Part shown: piece by piece, positions 13,790 through 26,343 of the stretch | How positions within the stretch are numbered: the first letter of the stretch is position 1 | Layout: every line of letters begins with the position of its first letter | Assembly (NCBI RefSeq): GCF_037975245.1 | Contig: NC_092575.1 | Location: 3,928,501-3,992,500, forward strand | Reading direction: 5' to 3' | DNA: 64,000 nt | DNA from: Apostichopus japonicus | Taxonomy: Eukaryota > Echinodermata > Holothuroidea > Aspidochirotida > Stichopodidae | The notes under the pieces: model-generated | Seen by the model: only the letters and a program-made list of their open reading frames with translations | Database searches by the model: none | Told to the model about the DNA's origin: nothing | Translations under genes and position numbers: made by a program

Positions 13790-13985
13790 TTTCTCGTGTT
13801 TTTAGATTTTTGTGTTCGTATTTTACATACTGTTTAATTTTTGATTTTGTGTTTTGTAGACTTTTTATTCTTTTGATTTCTCTGTCTTTTTATTTTTTGT
13901 TTTGTTTTAGGGTTTGTAAAGCACCTAGAGGCCTTTTGGTATTTGGCGCTATATTAAGAACTTATTTATTATTATTATTATTAAT
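13790..13985 (+). repeat. LINE/SINE-like 3' tail with (ATT)n end
   Basis: A T-rich run leads into GTTTGTAAAGCACCTAGAGG and then GGCGCTATATTAAGAAC, followed by (TTA)n microsatellite. This is the form of 3' tail shared by many non-LTR retrotransposons and SINEs of aquatic animals, in which the reverse transcriptase recognises the tail. Only the 3' end is visible; the 5' limit is arbitrary and no reverse transcriptase remnant was seen. Confidence 0.55.
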
Positions 13986-16277
13986 ATATCTAGAACTAGG
14001 AATATATTAATATGTACTACGTGGATTTTCAACTGGCCTTATAGCATATTATTCTCTCTATAAAAGTATGACATTACCTGCCATTAGAATATCAAGGAAT
14101 TATTTATCAGGTTTAACTATCACATCACAAAATGCAATGTAAAATGGTCAAAATTTGCTACATATATGTCAAAGATGTAGTGCACAGGAACCATGTAGTA
14201 TTTTATCAGACAAATTTTACAGTCATCAAAACCACTACACAAAATTTGTACATTATTAAATTATTTCCTGTGATTATTTATACCTACAAGCTTACAGTAC
14301 CCACAACATTGGTGCTGTTGCTCGTAAGACCTATATATACCAAAATGGACAAGAAACTAGAACAATGAACTCAATGTGTTTACAGTGGTTTTAGTTCATG
14401 TGTAACTTGATATGTAATGTATTCTTCTTAGTATTAAAGTGAACAAGTCTGTTTAGAGGCAAATTACATGACAAAAGCACTCCAATCTAAACAGGAAGTT
14501 CTCTTTAAAGGTTTGATTGTTTGAGGGAAGTGAGAAATTGGCAACAAGAATCTCACTGCTTGAAAAGTCCTTCCTTGAAAACAAATCGAGATGAAATGAG
14601 TTCCCTCATTAAAAATCAAGCCTTTAATAATATCGAAAGTCTTTTCAGGTCACAATTTTGCACATTATCATGGTCACAGTCACTATGTAAAATAACAGAG
14701 AGAATAAACCTGCTTGTTAATTAAGGCTTCTCTTCTTTCGTGAGTGATTTCTGTGACGTCACAAACTGTACAATTTGAATATTTCGAAGGATAACCGATG
14801 ACTTGCAAAAAAAATTACTTACTCCCACGTTCACGAATTACAGAGGATCTCTTCAATGTCATTTAAAGAGTGAAATTCTATCTCGTGAATTTTTTTCATC
14901 TTCACTTTTACATCCTGCTCTCACCTAAAATATCACTTTGGGCAGGACGGCTTGCATTGCCTTGGATTTAATCAACCGGCTGAAGGGAACGGAATGTGTT
15001 CGATGTAAAACATTCTCTACTTTTTCATTCATCTGAGTTCAATGTTTATGACCTATTTTAATGCTCCACCGAAAGTGCACAAAAGTAGAATGTAACTTGA
15101 ACTTTATAAAATTTACATAAACCTTGAGATTATAGCTCAATATTATGGTATCCATGGCTAGCGGAGGGGGGGGGGGTAATTGGGGGTGGGGATATAGTGA
15201 GGATGGAGTGGAGATGAAATGAGACTCTCAAATTTATTGAATCCAGGAAAAAAAGATCAACAAATGTTACAGACAGGTCTATGTTATAAAGCTTAACAAA
15301 AGTTTGACTAGCTGTAACCATTTACAATCATTCTTGGAATATATGCTATATATGCTTAATATGTAATATATGTACAGATTCAAAATGGACCCGATTTGAA
15401 GGCAATGACCAGTACAGGTTTAACTTGTGTGTTGAAATTAGATCTTTAAAGAGGTTGGAAGTATTTTGTTTACAATCTACTATACATTCTGTAGTGCTCA
15501 GCAAACATCAACAATTAAGTTTATGTTTGAGATCAAATTACAGAAAATCCTGTATGACTAGATGCATTTATATATTTTCATAATGCAATGAATTTCTGGT
15601 TCCTATATCATTATGGAAAAACAAATGACACAGTGAAAGTCAAATTCTAAGCCTAAGTATTAAGAGAGTAGCCATGTGTTACTTTAAACCATCAGCTACA
15701 TTAAGTGATGGTACCGAGTAGAAGTAACATTATACCCACATAAAAAACAATGGATTACACACGCGATCAACATGGCAGGAAGTTAAGTTATCTACTACGA
15801 TACAGATTAGTTGGAAAAATTTGCCAAATTTCAAACCCAATAGTCCTTTACCAACCAGCACAATACTGGCTTGACAACAGTCGATCAAAGATAATAACAG
15901 TCACTTAAAGACTGTCTCACATTTCTGGTGCTGCTACAACAACAAGTTTGGAAGTAGCGGGTGCAACGAACGATTCTCATGAGGTACTAAAGTACCGGAC
16001 AAAAGAGAAAAAATATTCCAAAATCTGACAAAGGGACAAAGTCAACTTACAGTTCAAACTTCAAGGTGTGTTGTGTCAAAACACGTATTAGACACAGTTG
16101 CACTGACCGACCTCTTTGGTAAGAGTGTCAATGTTATTTCATACCTGAGTAAAGGAGTACAATATACATATACTGCACAGTAAACTATGACAATTTTGTT
16201 TTCAAATTCCATTCTCTACAGTTGGGTTTTAAAGGACTAAATGTTGGCAAATGATCAGAGTGCAGATCGGTGGTGAT
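13986..16277. other. intergenic DNA, no firm gene
   Basis: A palindromic CRE (TGACGTCA) lies at 14754-14761. The minus-strand segment 14801-14710 reads open, is bordered by AG and a weak GT, and has coding-like content, but matches no family I know. A G-run lies at 15165-15190. Nothing else is supported. Confidence 0.4.
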
Positions 16278-16586
16278 CATAGGCGTAGGAGGTGGGGGGG
16301 GGGCTGGGGGCGCTGCAGCCCCCCAACCAAAATTTTTTGTGAAAATTCAGGCAATATGATGAGAATTATTCGGGCACCTACTGAAAAAAAAAAAATTTGC
16401 AATATGTTTTTCAATGGTGAAACTGATATTATTATCATCATTATTATTGTAACGAATTCTCCAATAATTCTAACCAATATGGGAGGGTAATAACACGGCA
16501 AATGATTATATGTTATTTTGGTTATATTTTTCGGGCAAGTCGTTACAGCCCCCCCCCCCAAATCAAATTGGGCTCCTACTCCTATG
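16278..16586 (+). mobile_element. MITE, CATAGGCGTAGGAG family, copy 2 (309 bp)
   Basis: The element begins CATAGGCGTAGGAG and ends CTCCTACTCCTATG, with a perfect 8-bp duplication, GTGGTGAT, at 16270-16277 and 16587-16594. It shares the internal landmarks of the copy at 12806-13172 but lacks the block at about 13015-13090 of that copy, so one copy has gained or lost sequence internally. It is non-coding and non-autonomous. Confidence 0.88.
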
Positions 16587-16594
16587 GTGGTGAT

Positions 16595-18893
16595 TATAAA
16601 CAATAGGTTCGGCTATCCACAAGTACTGTACAGGTCTGTAAACTAAACGTACTGCCATCAGTTATGTTCACCGAAGTATTGCCAGCCCAGGTCTGCCTTA
16701 CTATTTAATGCCCAGAGCGAACATGTAATTTAATGAAAATAGCCTGTCATTTGGCCTATTATATATGAAAGCTGGTTAGGCAGCATATTACTTTCATTAA
16801 TCTGGTCAATACAATTTTACTGAAAGTACTTTGAGATCAATGAAATACCATTTTCAAAGAATGTGTTCAGAAACTGCAGAGAATTGCAATGCTTTATGAA
16901 TCATTCATCGCTGAAATGTTTCGGAAAACTCCAATGTACCGGCCGCAATGCTCAGAACATATACCATATTTTTAAATTAAGAAAGGTACATTGATGTGGA
17001 AATTCCAGCTTGGAGTTTCCACCCCAGGGAAATCTTAAGTTAATATAGGCCCTGTAAGTGTCGAACTTTTTCTTTTATCCATAATTACTGTGTGGTCAAT
17101 GTTGGAGGCTCCCATGTTGGCGAGCTGCAGACTAGTATCGGCGTCAAAAAGGTTTGGAATAGTAAACCAGCTTTAACAAGGAATTGCATGGTGAGAGTCA
17201 ATGCAACAGTGATAGTAAATAAAAGGCGATGACATGAAAAATGACCAGGATGACACAACCAATGGCTGGAATGTCTGAATAACAATGGCGTACCAGTTTC
17301 AGCCAAAACACATATCAAGTGAAGTTGGTCTCTCACTACCGGGCCCAACTAACATTGTTTAGAGACACATGCTCCTCAGCTAAACAATAATCGAAATCAC
17401 TGTCATATTTGTTCAACTGACATTTTAAGTTCAATCTACTTTGATAACAATTTCTTCTAACATTGAATAGTGCAATTCTATTAATATGAGTGTCATACTG
17501 TAGTTCTCAGCAATCCCAAGTCCCCCTTTCGAGTGTAGTATTACCTAATTCTGCTACATTGTGACAAATTTTAGCATCCAACTTAAGGAATTCTGTTTTC
17601 TCCTTTAAAGCACAATCAGAGGCGATTTAAACTTCTACATACATTTTCGTGTGTTATTCAGTTGTCACTCATACGCCTACAGCTTTGACTAGCATTTACG
17701 TTGGATCTATAGCCAAGGTCAGACTGGCCTAGGCCTACTCGGCTTGACTAGGCCAAAGTCAAGTCTTGGTTAACTTACCTAGGCCTATTCGTCTTTCGCA
17801 TGATTGAAAAGCTATTAGAGACTCAAAAACAAAATAACATGTTTATCTTCATGAGAATATTAAATCATCATGTCTTCTACTCACCAACACAGTTACCGGG
17901 CACAGCAATAAGCGATTCAACTTCGTAAGTCTGAAATACCTGTTCACGGAATTACATTTCATATACTAACTATGCCAATGTATACGAGTCAAGTGCTACA
18001 ATGCAGAAGACACAAGGTTGTCTGCATTATGCATAGGTACATGTGCGTATATTATAGTAGTGTCACTGTTCTGTCAGTAACCCTCAGCGGTTCTCTGTGT
18101 TTATGTTTTCAACGTTCGAATGACGTCACTACTGGCGCAGTTGACCAATGATATAACATAACGTAGAAGGTTACCTGACCGTCGAACTGATTGCGAGCCT
18201 GAAATATATTTTTCGCATCGCAAGTAAGACTGTAAGAGAAGGCTTTCATGACGACAACACGTATACTTACATTTTAAATAAGGGATGAATTTCTTTTATA
18301 ATCATATCTGGAAATATAATTTTTCAGAAGATAAGATGTTGTGTTCTTATGCTCATGAAATTGACATAAGAAATAGGCCTAAATCATTACCGCAGGATTC
18401 AATATGACGAAAAATTGTAACTCTCTCTATCTGTCGGGCTATTGTTAATCATTGTTGATGTTGTATGGGCTGTGATATTCTGTTCAAATCAAGTTGTTCG
18501 TTTACCAGGTACCATTATGTATGTACCAAGGCAGTAGCCTACAGGAAAGCGGGCAACTTGGAAGTGTTAATGGAAAACTGCATTAAGCAATCGACGAAAG
18601 GAAGAATTGGAAAAGAAAAGAAAAACAGTGTAATTTCCCCCACGTGGCAAATGGAAGTTGTTTTGGGCAGTGTTTGTTGTAAATTATTACATTCGGTCCA
18701 ACTCTCAACTCTAGCTTACTATCTGTTTGTTTCAATGTTTCTTGGCAGTTTGACATGTTGGCTTAAAACTGCCGATAAAGAGTCTACACCTCTGTTTTTG
18801 GTTGTTTGTTTGTTTGTTTTTGCTCCCTTGCAAGTACCCTAGGCTAGAGACTTTATAGAAGTATCATTTGAAAAATGCAGTCCCTATGCACCC
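16595..18893. other. intergenic DNA with a possible promoter near 18.1 kb
   Basis: The interval 18060-18260 is less AT-rich and carries a palindromic CRE (TGACGTCA, 18121-18128) and a CCAAT box in GACCAATGAT just downstream, which together resemble a promoter. On the minus strand, 17930-17885 is a 46-bp segment bordered by TTTCAG and GTGAGT, as an early exon would be, but its protein is not recognisable. No gene is called. Confidence 0.3.
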
Positions 18894-18901
18894 CCCCCCC
18901 C

Positions 18902-19297
18902 CAGTGGCGGAGCTAGGGGTATTGGTCAGAGGGGCGAGAATGGTCTCAGTGTAGGGCGATTTCGACACTATCTAAGCGGAGCGCCACCACAGGTTGGCGC
19001 GAAGCGTACAGAATTTTTTTGGAGTAAAGATACTCCCTAGATCGCCGGAATGACCCTTTCCGGGCCTTGCTGTAATTGGCAGATAAACGAAGAATAAATA
19101 GCCGTTAGAGCATTTTGTCAGAAAATTACACCAACAAAATGTGACACTGTCAATAGGTAGATGAGATCGCAATAAAAAAGTCAATAATCACGAATAAGTA
19201 AAAAGTGGTAAAAAGCTGAAAAGGGCGCCAGCAGTCCATTTCAGTCCATCGGGGGGGGGGGCATCCGCCCCCTGACTGTATGGACGCTCCGCCACTG
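18902..19297 (+). mobile_element. hAT-type MITE, CAGTGGCGGAGC family, copy 2 (396 bp)
   Basis: The element begins CAGTGGCGGAGC and ends GCTCCGCCACTG, an exact 12-bp inverted repeat. Both flanks are runs of C: ten or eleven before, ten after. The insertion therefore went into a poly(C) tract, and an 8-bp duplication of C is consistent but cannot be proved. The interior matches the copy at 5317-5722 closely, including TCTAAGCGGAGCGCCA and TAAAGATACTCCC. No coding capacity. Confidence 0.85.
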
Positions 19298-19341
19298 CCC
19301 CCCCCCCAACTCATGTCATTTGAATGCACTATCGAGCGCGT

Positions 19342-19405
19342 GGTTATACCACAGAAGTATAGAAACTTCCGTAGGTTATACCACAGAAGTATAGAAACTT
19401 CCGTA
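19342..19405. repeat. two-copy 32-bp direct repeat
   Basis: A unit starting GGTTATACCACAGAAG and ending AACTTCCGTA occurs twice in immediate succession without visible differences. It sits 45 bp beyond the nearby MITE. Function is unknown; it may be a recent slippage duplication. Confidence 0.85.
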
Positions 19406-20562
19406 GGTTTAACAATAAACGCTAAAACCTTCATTACTATCGAACCTGCTTAATTTGTCCAATAGTCTCATTATTAAGATGGCTTGGATTTATTAAAAGT
19501 TATTTCATGATTACCCTTCCTCCCTCTTTATCTCCCCTTCCCTCTCATCTTACTCCCGCAAGCAATTGAAGCCTGAGTAAAGGGTAAATCAAAAAAAAAA
19601 AGGCAAACCTGCAAAAAGTTCATAAGTATTGGTGAAAATACCGCGGCGTCTAAGTGATGGCGCTACACAGAAATTACGTTTTTTAACCAGTTGGTTGTAC
19701 TACCTAGTATGTGCAACGTTTGCTTTATATAAGATTTGACAATACGGCGACTTCAAATGTATTACGGGTTATCCTTGATTTATCCTCATGGAGTAGAAGT
19801 ACATTTTCGAGAGGTAGAAAGGCAAGTCTAAGAGAGAATGATCTCATGCAATCATCTCCACAACCGACTTGTATATCATGTCCAGTGTGCGCTATGTATA
19901 AACAGCTTCTACCGAGAACTTGAACCGAAAGTATGTATTGTTCTGCTATACGGTCACCGTCATTTGCTTCAGACAACTTTTCTCATAATCTGTGGCATCA
20001 CTTCACCTCACTCCCCTCCCCACTCCCCCACCCTCTACCACAGCTGATTCCCGACGTAGGTTAAAACGCGCGCGACAAAGTACTCTTACCACAGTATACA
20101 ATTGTTCTCATCAGTTCTTTCAACAGGAATTTTTCATTTCGAATATTTCAAATTTCGGTTCTGATGTAACTTCGAGACTTTTATTTAATGTAATCTTCCC
20201 ATTTTCGCCATGGGTTTAAGATAAAGTGTGGGGTTAAATGTGTATGGTCTCGTGTTCACCAAGGTGTGTTTTTTCTCCTTCTCCATCTTCTTCTTCTCCC
20301 CATTAAACTATTGGAACGCCCTGAGCCTTTTCGTTACACACTCATTGTAAATGATTCGCTTTTTGAGAGGATACCATACTTGAGTTTACAAAAACTATTT
20401 TGTCCGTCCTTTTTTCCTTTTTAAGAAAGCGCTTTTAGCCTCCTTTTTCGACTTGGCTTGGTCCGTACTTGCATCTGCTATCGTGATCCAGTACCATATA
20501 TAGATTTGTGTAAGGCTGCGTATAAACGTTTCACTTAAATGCGTTCTCGTACATGTTTGCGC

Positions 20563-20576
20563 GTTATCGAGGCAAC
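20563..20576. promoter_or_regulatory. X-box (RFX site) upstream of the CIMIP1 homolog
   Basis: The sequence GTTATC-GA-GGCAAC fits the RFX X-box half-site arrangement with a 2-bp spacer. It lies about 280 bp upstream of the CIMIP1 start codon at 20852, the usual distance for X-boxes of ciliary genes. The neighbouring gene encodes a cilium-specific protein, which makes a functional role likely. This is inference from motif and position. Confidence 0.65.
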
Positions 20577-20851
20577 AAAACCTTGAAGCGATATCACTAT
20601 AAACGTACATTATCTACGCTACAAACAACATATTCCACGATTTCTGAAAACGATGCGCAGTGTAGATGCTTTATCATAGCGCGTACAACTCTCTGTTGCA
20701 TCAGAGTATTGAATATTGTGACGAAAGGGCGCAATGTTAAACCGCTGCATTATTTATAATTAAAAGATCATTACGTCATAATATTGTCGCCGATACCATG
20801 TTGACGAAATCAAACTGAGAATCTTTATTAGAAGCACACTGAACTATAACG

Positions 20852-22397
20852 ATGGCTGGACGGAAACTGGGCTCACACCCCAACTTTGTTCACAACGACG
20901 AAATATGGTAAGTTCTTCTTTTATTTTGTTTTTTCATAGATATATATATATCTTTAACAACTGGGAATTGTGCACATCTGTTCAACTGATGTTAATCGCG
21001 GTCATAGTATCCATATGGGAAGAGGACATTCTAGATTGTTCTGTGATTCTGTTTTTGCAAACCCCTAATCAAGAAGGAAGGGAAACTGGGAAATGGGTGA
21101 TGAAGTCGGCGTGTTAGTCCTAGCCTAATCCACTGTACACATGGTTTAATACAAGGCATAATGTGGGGGGGGGGGGGTCTAATTCAACTGAGGAGACATG
21201 GCAACTGTTGAGAGGTCGCCTGAAAAGTCTTGCATTCTCATTTTTATAACTTACGGTGAAATGAAGAGTGCAAAATGGCCCTGTGACGTAGTTGTGCGAG
21301 GGGCCTGATCCGGCTCTCTATGCCTGTCTGAGGCCGTAAAAGATTGGGGTGGCTTTTCTCCTTGTGAGTTGACCTGGTGGTATGAGTGTTAGAGTAAGTT
21401 GTCAGGCCCATAGCCATGACATTTGAGTTGGAAATGGTGGGGGGGGGGGGCGAATCACACCAACAATTTATGGAGGGCATAGTGTTTGTGACCTCGCTCA
21501 ATTTTACATATTGGTATTGGTACAAATAGAGAGAGAGAGAGAGGGGGGGGGGGCGTGGAGTGAGCACAGTAGTATGTATGGGATGTGGCGGTAACCTCGT
21601 GCCCCAGTCCTGCTCGGTGGGCCTCTCAGAAGTCCAGCCTGTTTGATTGATGAAACTGGTGAAATCTATATTTCATTGCTTGTAAGAAACTTGTACCGAT
21701 TTTAACGGTCAGCAACATACATCACTTCACCTCAGTGACGTTCCTAGAATAGTTGGCACCCGGGCAGATCCTTCCTTTGTCACCTTGTGCAAGGGATGCC
21801 GTCCTGTGAAGGGGTGTAAGAGGAGGGGCACGCCCCTTTAAGAAATTTGATTTATGTAAGGTGACTTAGATGCAAAATGGTGGTACGTCACTGCTTCACT
21901 TTGTACCTATACAGTCATGCATCAGGAGGATAAAGTGATGTATAAACCGCCAATTCTTTTGTGTATAACTCTACAGGAAGGACCATGTTCGTCACGAATT
22001 ACAGTCTCTGCGAAGATGGCCGGATGAATGGTCATTTTTGACCAGAGAGTACTGCCGAGTCAACAAACGGCTAGTTGGAGATCGAGTTAGTCCAGATCCA
22101 GATGACGAAGGGATTTTCCCAGATTCCGAAAAGACGGCAAACACCAGCGAGGACGCTCCGATATGTGAAAGGGAAACGCCAGTGTCGAAATTTGAACCTC
22201 ACAAAACTACCATTAATCTTCCACCGATTGCTACAGGGAACACGTGTTGTGTTTTCCCGCGTACCACGGCCGCTCTGATTGGTTGGAAGTCGACGAAGTC
22301 CGCTCATAGGTTAGAGAAATATGGTCGATACGCGCCAAATTCCCGAGGTCAACAGGGCATACTGAAATTGTTGAAATGGCCCAGCCAAGGTTTATAA
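20852..22397 (+). CDS. CIMIP1/C20orf85-like ciliary microtubule inner protein
   Basis: Coding exons are 20852-20907 and 21977-22397, joined by a GT-AG intron (GTAAGT donor, CTCTACAG acceptor) that splits a Trp codon. The product is 158 aa, against 137 in human. Exon 1 carries the family signature DEIW (residues 16-19). Exon 2 continues with WPDEWSFLT (33-41), and near the C-terminus has an IGWKS block (120-124) and the ending WPSQGL, all matching vertebrate C20orf85 (LLC1). The middle, residues about 55-105, is acidic, low in conservation and slightly longer than in vertebrates. The family is expressed in ciliated cells and binds inside axonemal doublet microtubules. An X-box lies upstream and AATAAA downstream. 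The two-exon structure and the matches at both ends make the call firm; binding in this animal is inferred. Confidence 0.87.
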
Positions 22398-22494
22398 ACA
22401 GTGACAATGAGAAACAAACAAGTGTTGAATTACTATGTAAAGGAGCAGTACAGTGTGTTGAAATATGTCGTTTTGTGGTAAAAGTACGACGGAA

Positions 22495-22500
22495 AATAAA
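22495..22500 (+). terminator. poly(A) signal AATAAA of the CIMIP1 homolog
   Basis: A canonical AATAAA lies 98 bp after the stop codon, giving a short 3' UTR ending at about 22.52 kb. No earlier AATAAA occurs after the stop. Confidence 0.6.
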
Positions 22501-22524
22501 ACCTAAACAGAAGTATATTTTCTT

Positions 22525-25500
22525 TGCAAAGTTTTTTTTTGATGTATATATTATGCATGTAGTTATTGGTTGTTCAAGTTGCCAGGGTATAGCCTATACT
22601 TGCATAGGTTACCCACGAATATTCCTCCACAAGACAAAAGGCAAAAAAAAAAAAAAAAACTCTCGAAATACATCTTTACCCCCCCCCCCCCAATCCTCAC
22701 AGGAAATTGCTCCATTAAATGTGTTTTGTGCTTTATATACCTAACTTCACGTTCCTAGAAGCAACATACCCAGGCTATACATACAACACACAGGGGATGG
22801 GGGCTGTCAAAAGCCAAATAGGTATATTATGAACATGGGAATACAATATTCGATGATCCCACATTCCGCAGGCCCCCTGATTGATCCGTGCAATGGATAT
22901 GTAGCCATCCCACCCCTGTCTCACCAGGCTTGCTAACATAGCTGTAGTCTACGCCTATAGTCTCCATGGAGAGCAATACACTTTTGACCAACATAACTGA
23001 TCTCCTCGGGGTGCTACTTTCGTTCAAGGGACCAAATGAGTGGCGTGTCTGAAGTTGTTTCAAGGCCAGGCGCCGTCGGTTCGATCACCAAGACGATGGC
23101 AATATATGCCACAGTCCGTCACCACCCCCCCCCCCTTACACTCCTGTGCGTGAGTCATCCAGGGTAGCTATTCTTGATTTGTAAACACTACGATGACTTG
23201 CAAAGAATTTGTGAACAATCATGTTGTAGTAAAATTAGACAAGAAAACTAAAACAAATTAACACTGTTAAAAGGTGCATATACGTAAACAGCGCTATAAC
23301 TCAAATGACGTCAATTAACAGACTTTGTACTCATTTCATTGTGGTCCTCACCATCTAATTATTGTCAAGACCTGTATGAAAATAGCGTGTGACGACACAT
23401 TTTAAACACTCAAAGTAAAAGTGGTATTTTTTTTCCTCTTATGATTGCACTCGAAATCTGCATTTTGAGTTGATTTGAAATATATGTTTGCGATTCTACT
23501 CTATACTAAAATCAAATAAAGATAACAATGCTTCATTTATGGTTGATATTCCGATTGTGATTGTACCGATAGCTTTTAATTGTTTTAGAATTTGTAGATG
23601 GAAAAAAAGAAGAAAAAAATCATTGACATTCAATGTTTCCTATTGTTCCAATCTGAGAGGTTCTTTTACAAAAAGACAAAAGAGTTCCTTATTGTCTGTT
23701 GCTTTGCATTTGTCTTTAAAGTAAAACAATGAAATCACACAATGGTAAAGAGAGGTGAGGACAATGGTCTTCAAGGTATCATGACTGTTCCATTGTTTTT
23801 TTTTTCTCAAACAGCTTTGGAGATCAAATAAGTTCCCATGCCAAACAGGCATGGGGGTTGAAAACTTGCATATGGTGTGGAAGGGAGTGGGTATTGGGGA
23901 GGGAAGGGAGAGGTGTGTGACACAAAAAAACAAAAAAACAAAACAGACAAAGTTTTTGTTTTTAACTTCTATATATCATATTACAGTTACAGAAGTACCT
24001 TTCCATATAAAGAAACAGTTCAGAATGAGAAAAAACCATCCGAAAATAGAAGCAAACGCAAACTCATTGCACTTTGTAAACACAATGGCAGATCAGGGAC
24101 TCTGTCCAAATATGTCCATAAATATCCAATCTGGGTATTTTACGTTTTTAACTACAGTGAGTTGGTCATACATCGTTAACTTAAGAAACATCAAATGATG
24201 TGTACAAAATTGGAAATTTTGCAAGTACTTTTGGATGTCCGTCCACATTTTGACAATAACATCAATACAATTTTACAATCGTATGTCATTTGATAGAGGA
24301 GGAGATACATACATAATAATGATTAATAATAGTAAAAGAAAATCAGAGATACTTGACCATTCCTGGATTCTATCAGCTGTAAGCTAACAAACACAAATAG
24401 AACTTTGGAGGTCAAATGTCACAACAACGAAGGTTTTTGTGAGAAGTCATGGACATACATGAACGGAAATATTTTCACACCAACTTGGTTTGGCTGAAAT
24501 CACTTCTTTGTGGAATAGGGAACTATTGTGGCCCTAAAAAGTTCATGGGTCGGGTCTGACTATGAGCAAAATCGACTGCCTGCAGCAGTAATATATGATA
24601 AAGGCTTTAAGATCTCAATACCTGATTATTCATTCCATCCCGCATGTTGATGCCTATACTACTAATTAGCCTCTGACGGAGAAACAAACCCAACTTTCAT
24701 AATTGGTGTTGTGATCTATATCTCCGCAAACAGCTAACAAACATCTCCAGTTTGGAGATACCACAGTGTTCACATTTATTCACTCACAAGATTTGAACAA
24801 GTCTGAATATGACATCATCAAGAAACATATGCTTAACCTCTTTTTAAAGGGTTTTCTGTTTTATTGTAGTACAAATGGGTTTTGAACATCCCAAATCTAT
24901 AATGTTCTAAACGTATGTGCCCGCATTGTTTTCAGTGTCAACACCTGTTTATATTCACCTTGAAAAGACAGAGTAAAAGTAAATGGTTTCTCCTCCTCGT
25001 GGCAATATGACATCGACAAAATATCAGCCCCCCTTACGCAAACTTTGAACCATAATATCTCCCTATATAGTTTTGGGGCATTAGAATCACAAAGTGGTAA
25101 GAATTGCTGGAAATTTGATTTTGTGATTTGACACCCTCTAACACTAATCTGACACCCACCTCTGACACCCATCTCTGACAATGGCAATAAATTTTACATC
25201 TCCTTTATCCAACACAAACCGAAGAAGAAAAACAAGGACATCTTTCTTTGTCTAAAAAATGTGCATATCTAGACAAGGATGGGAAGGAAACAAAGTGACT
25301 TAAGGGCAAGCGTGACAAATGGAAATAGAAAAGTACTGGTTTCGGATGGGTAGGATTTGACAGCCTAATATCTTTGGCTTGGTTCAACTTATTCTCCCTG
25401 CTGTAATTCTTTATGGTACTACACAGAGCTTTTACTAACGATTACTACGAAAATGACTTGCAAAGAATTTGTGAACAATCATCTGTTGAAGAACAAGACG

Positions 25501-25680
25501 AGACAACTTTAACATAGTTAACACTGTTAAAAGGTGCATTTGTAACATTGCACCTTGTAAGATACATACGTAACCTTGTCGTTCTCCGTCATCGTTTAGC
25601 CTGAATCACTGCCTTCCTACCGACAGGCTGAAACCATTGCGTAATAGAACGGCGCAAGAGAGAAGAAGTAACACTGCTTC
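22525..25680. other. intergenic DNA, no supported gene
   Basis: No exon was recognised. A segment of about 93 bp at 23188-23280 recurs in diverged form at 25444-25540; both contain ATGACTTGCAAAGAATTTGT and end with ACTGTTAAAAGGTGCAT. The second copy continues into a short inverted repeat, AAGGTGCA..TGCACCTT (25531-25556). Poly(C), poly(G) and poly(A) runs are frequent. Confidence 0.5.
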
Positions 25681-25702
25681 ACAAATGGAACACTTCTTTA
25701 AC

Positions 25703-25708
25703 TTTATT
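25703..25708 (-). terminator. probable poly(A) signal of SNAP29
   Basis: TTTATT on the plus strand reads AATAAA on the minus strand about 640 bp after the SNAP29 stop codon. It is a plausible candidate, and would place the transcript end near 25.68 kb. No transcript data are available. Confidence 0.4.
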
Positions 25709-26343
25709 CAAAGCTTTGGATGAAACCCTGACACTTTATCATTATTACAACTGAGAGACAAAAAGGTAGTAAGAATTTGCAACTACTACCTGATCGTAAA
25801 ATCCATCTACACACAATAACACATTGCTTGATCTGATTGCATCACACACTAATTTAAGAGAAAAATTCCGATAATAAATGAGGCATGTAGCAAACACTCC
25901 CCCCACCCCCACCCCACCTCCATACTGTCGCCACTTCAGAAAACAAGAAAAGATGATAAAAAATTACAACGAAAAGAAAAAGAGACTGAGTACATTTAGT
26001 CTACTGACACCACCGAAAATAGTAGAACATTGACGTTTTCGCTCGAAAAAAAAAAACAATTATCGGCTGAACCTTTTTCCTGTTCATTGTATCGTGATAT
26101 TTGTTGTCAACAACTTGTTTGTATGGTAACCTCAATGGTTACTGACTGGCCAACAAGATAGTTTAGACTTCTCACAAATATAAATACTGTACACACGGTC
26201 ATACCAAAGACGTTTAAATACTAATCATATTCTAAATCTCGGGTTGTAACGTATAGAGTATACCCTTGCCAGTTTCACTCTTTGTACGATGGATGGGTAA
26301 AAAAGAAAAAAAATCCCTCTGGTTTTCTAATTGTTTACTTTTA

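Noticed and set aside
17085..17348. Hydrophobic minus-strand frame resembling membrane segments
   Set aside because: All three minus frames look partly hydrophobic because of T-rich DNA. There is no clear acceptor or donor and no family match.
18465..18842. 125-codon frame on the plus strand
   Set aside because: The frame does not begin at an ATG, no family is recognised and codon content is unremarkable. It could be a chance open stretch.
19342..19405. CRISPR-like direct repeats
   Set aside because: Only two adjacent units without spacers, in an animal genome.
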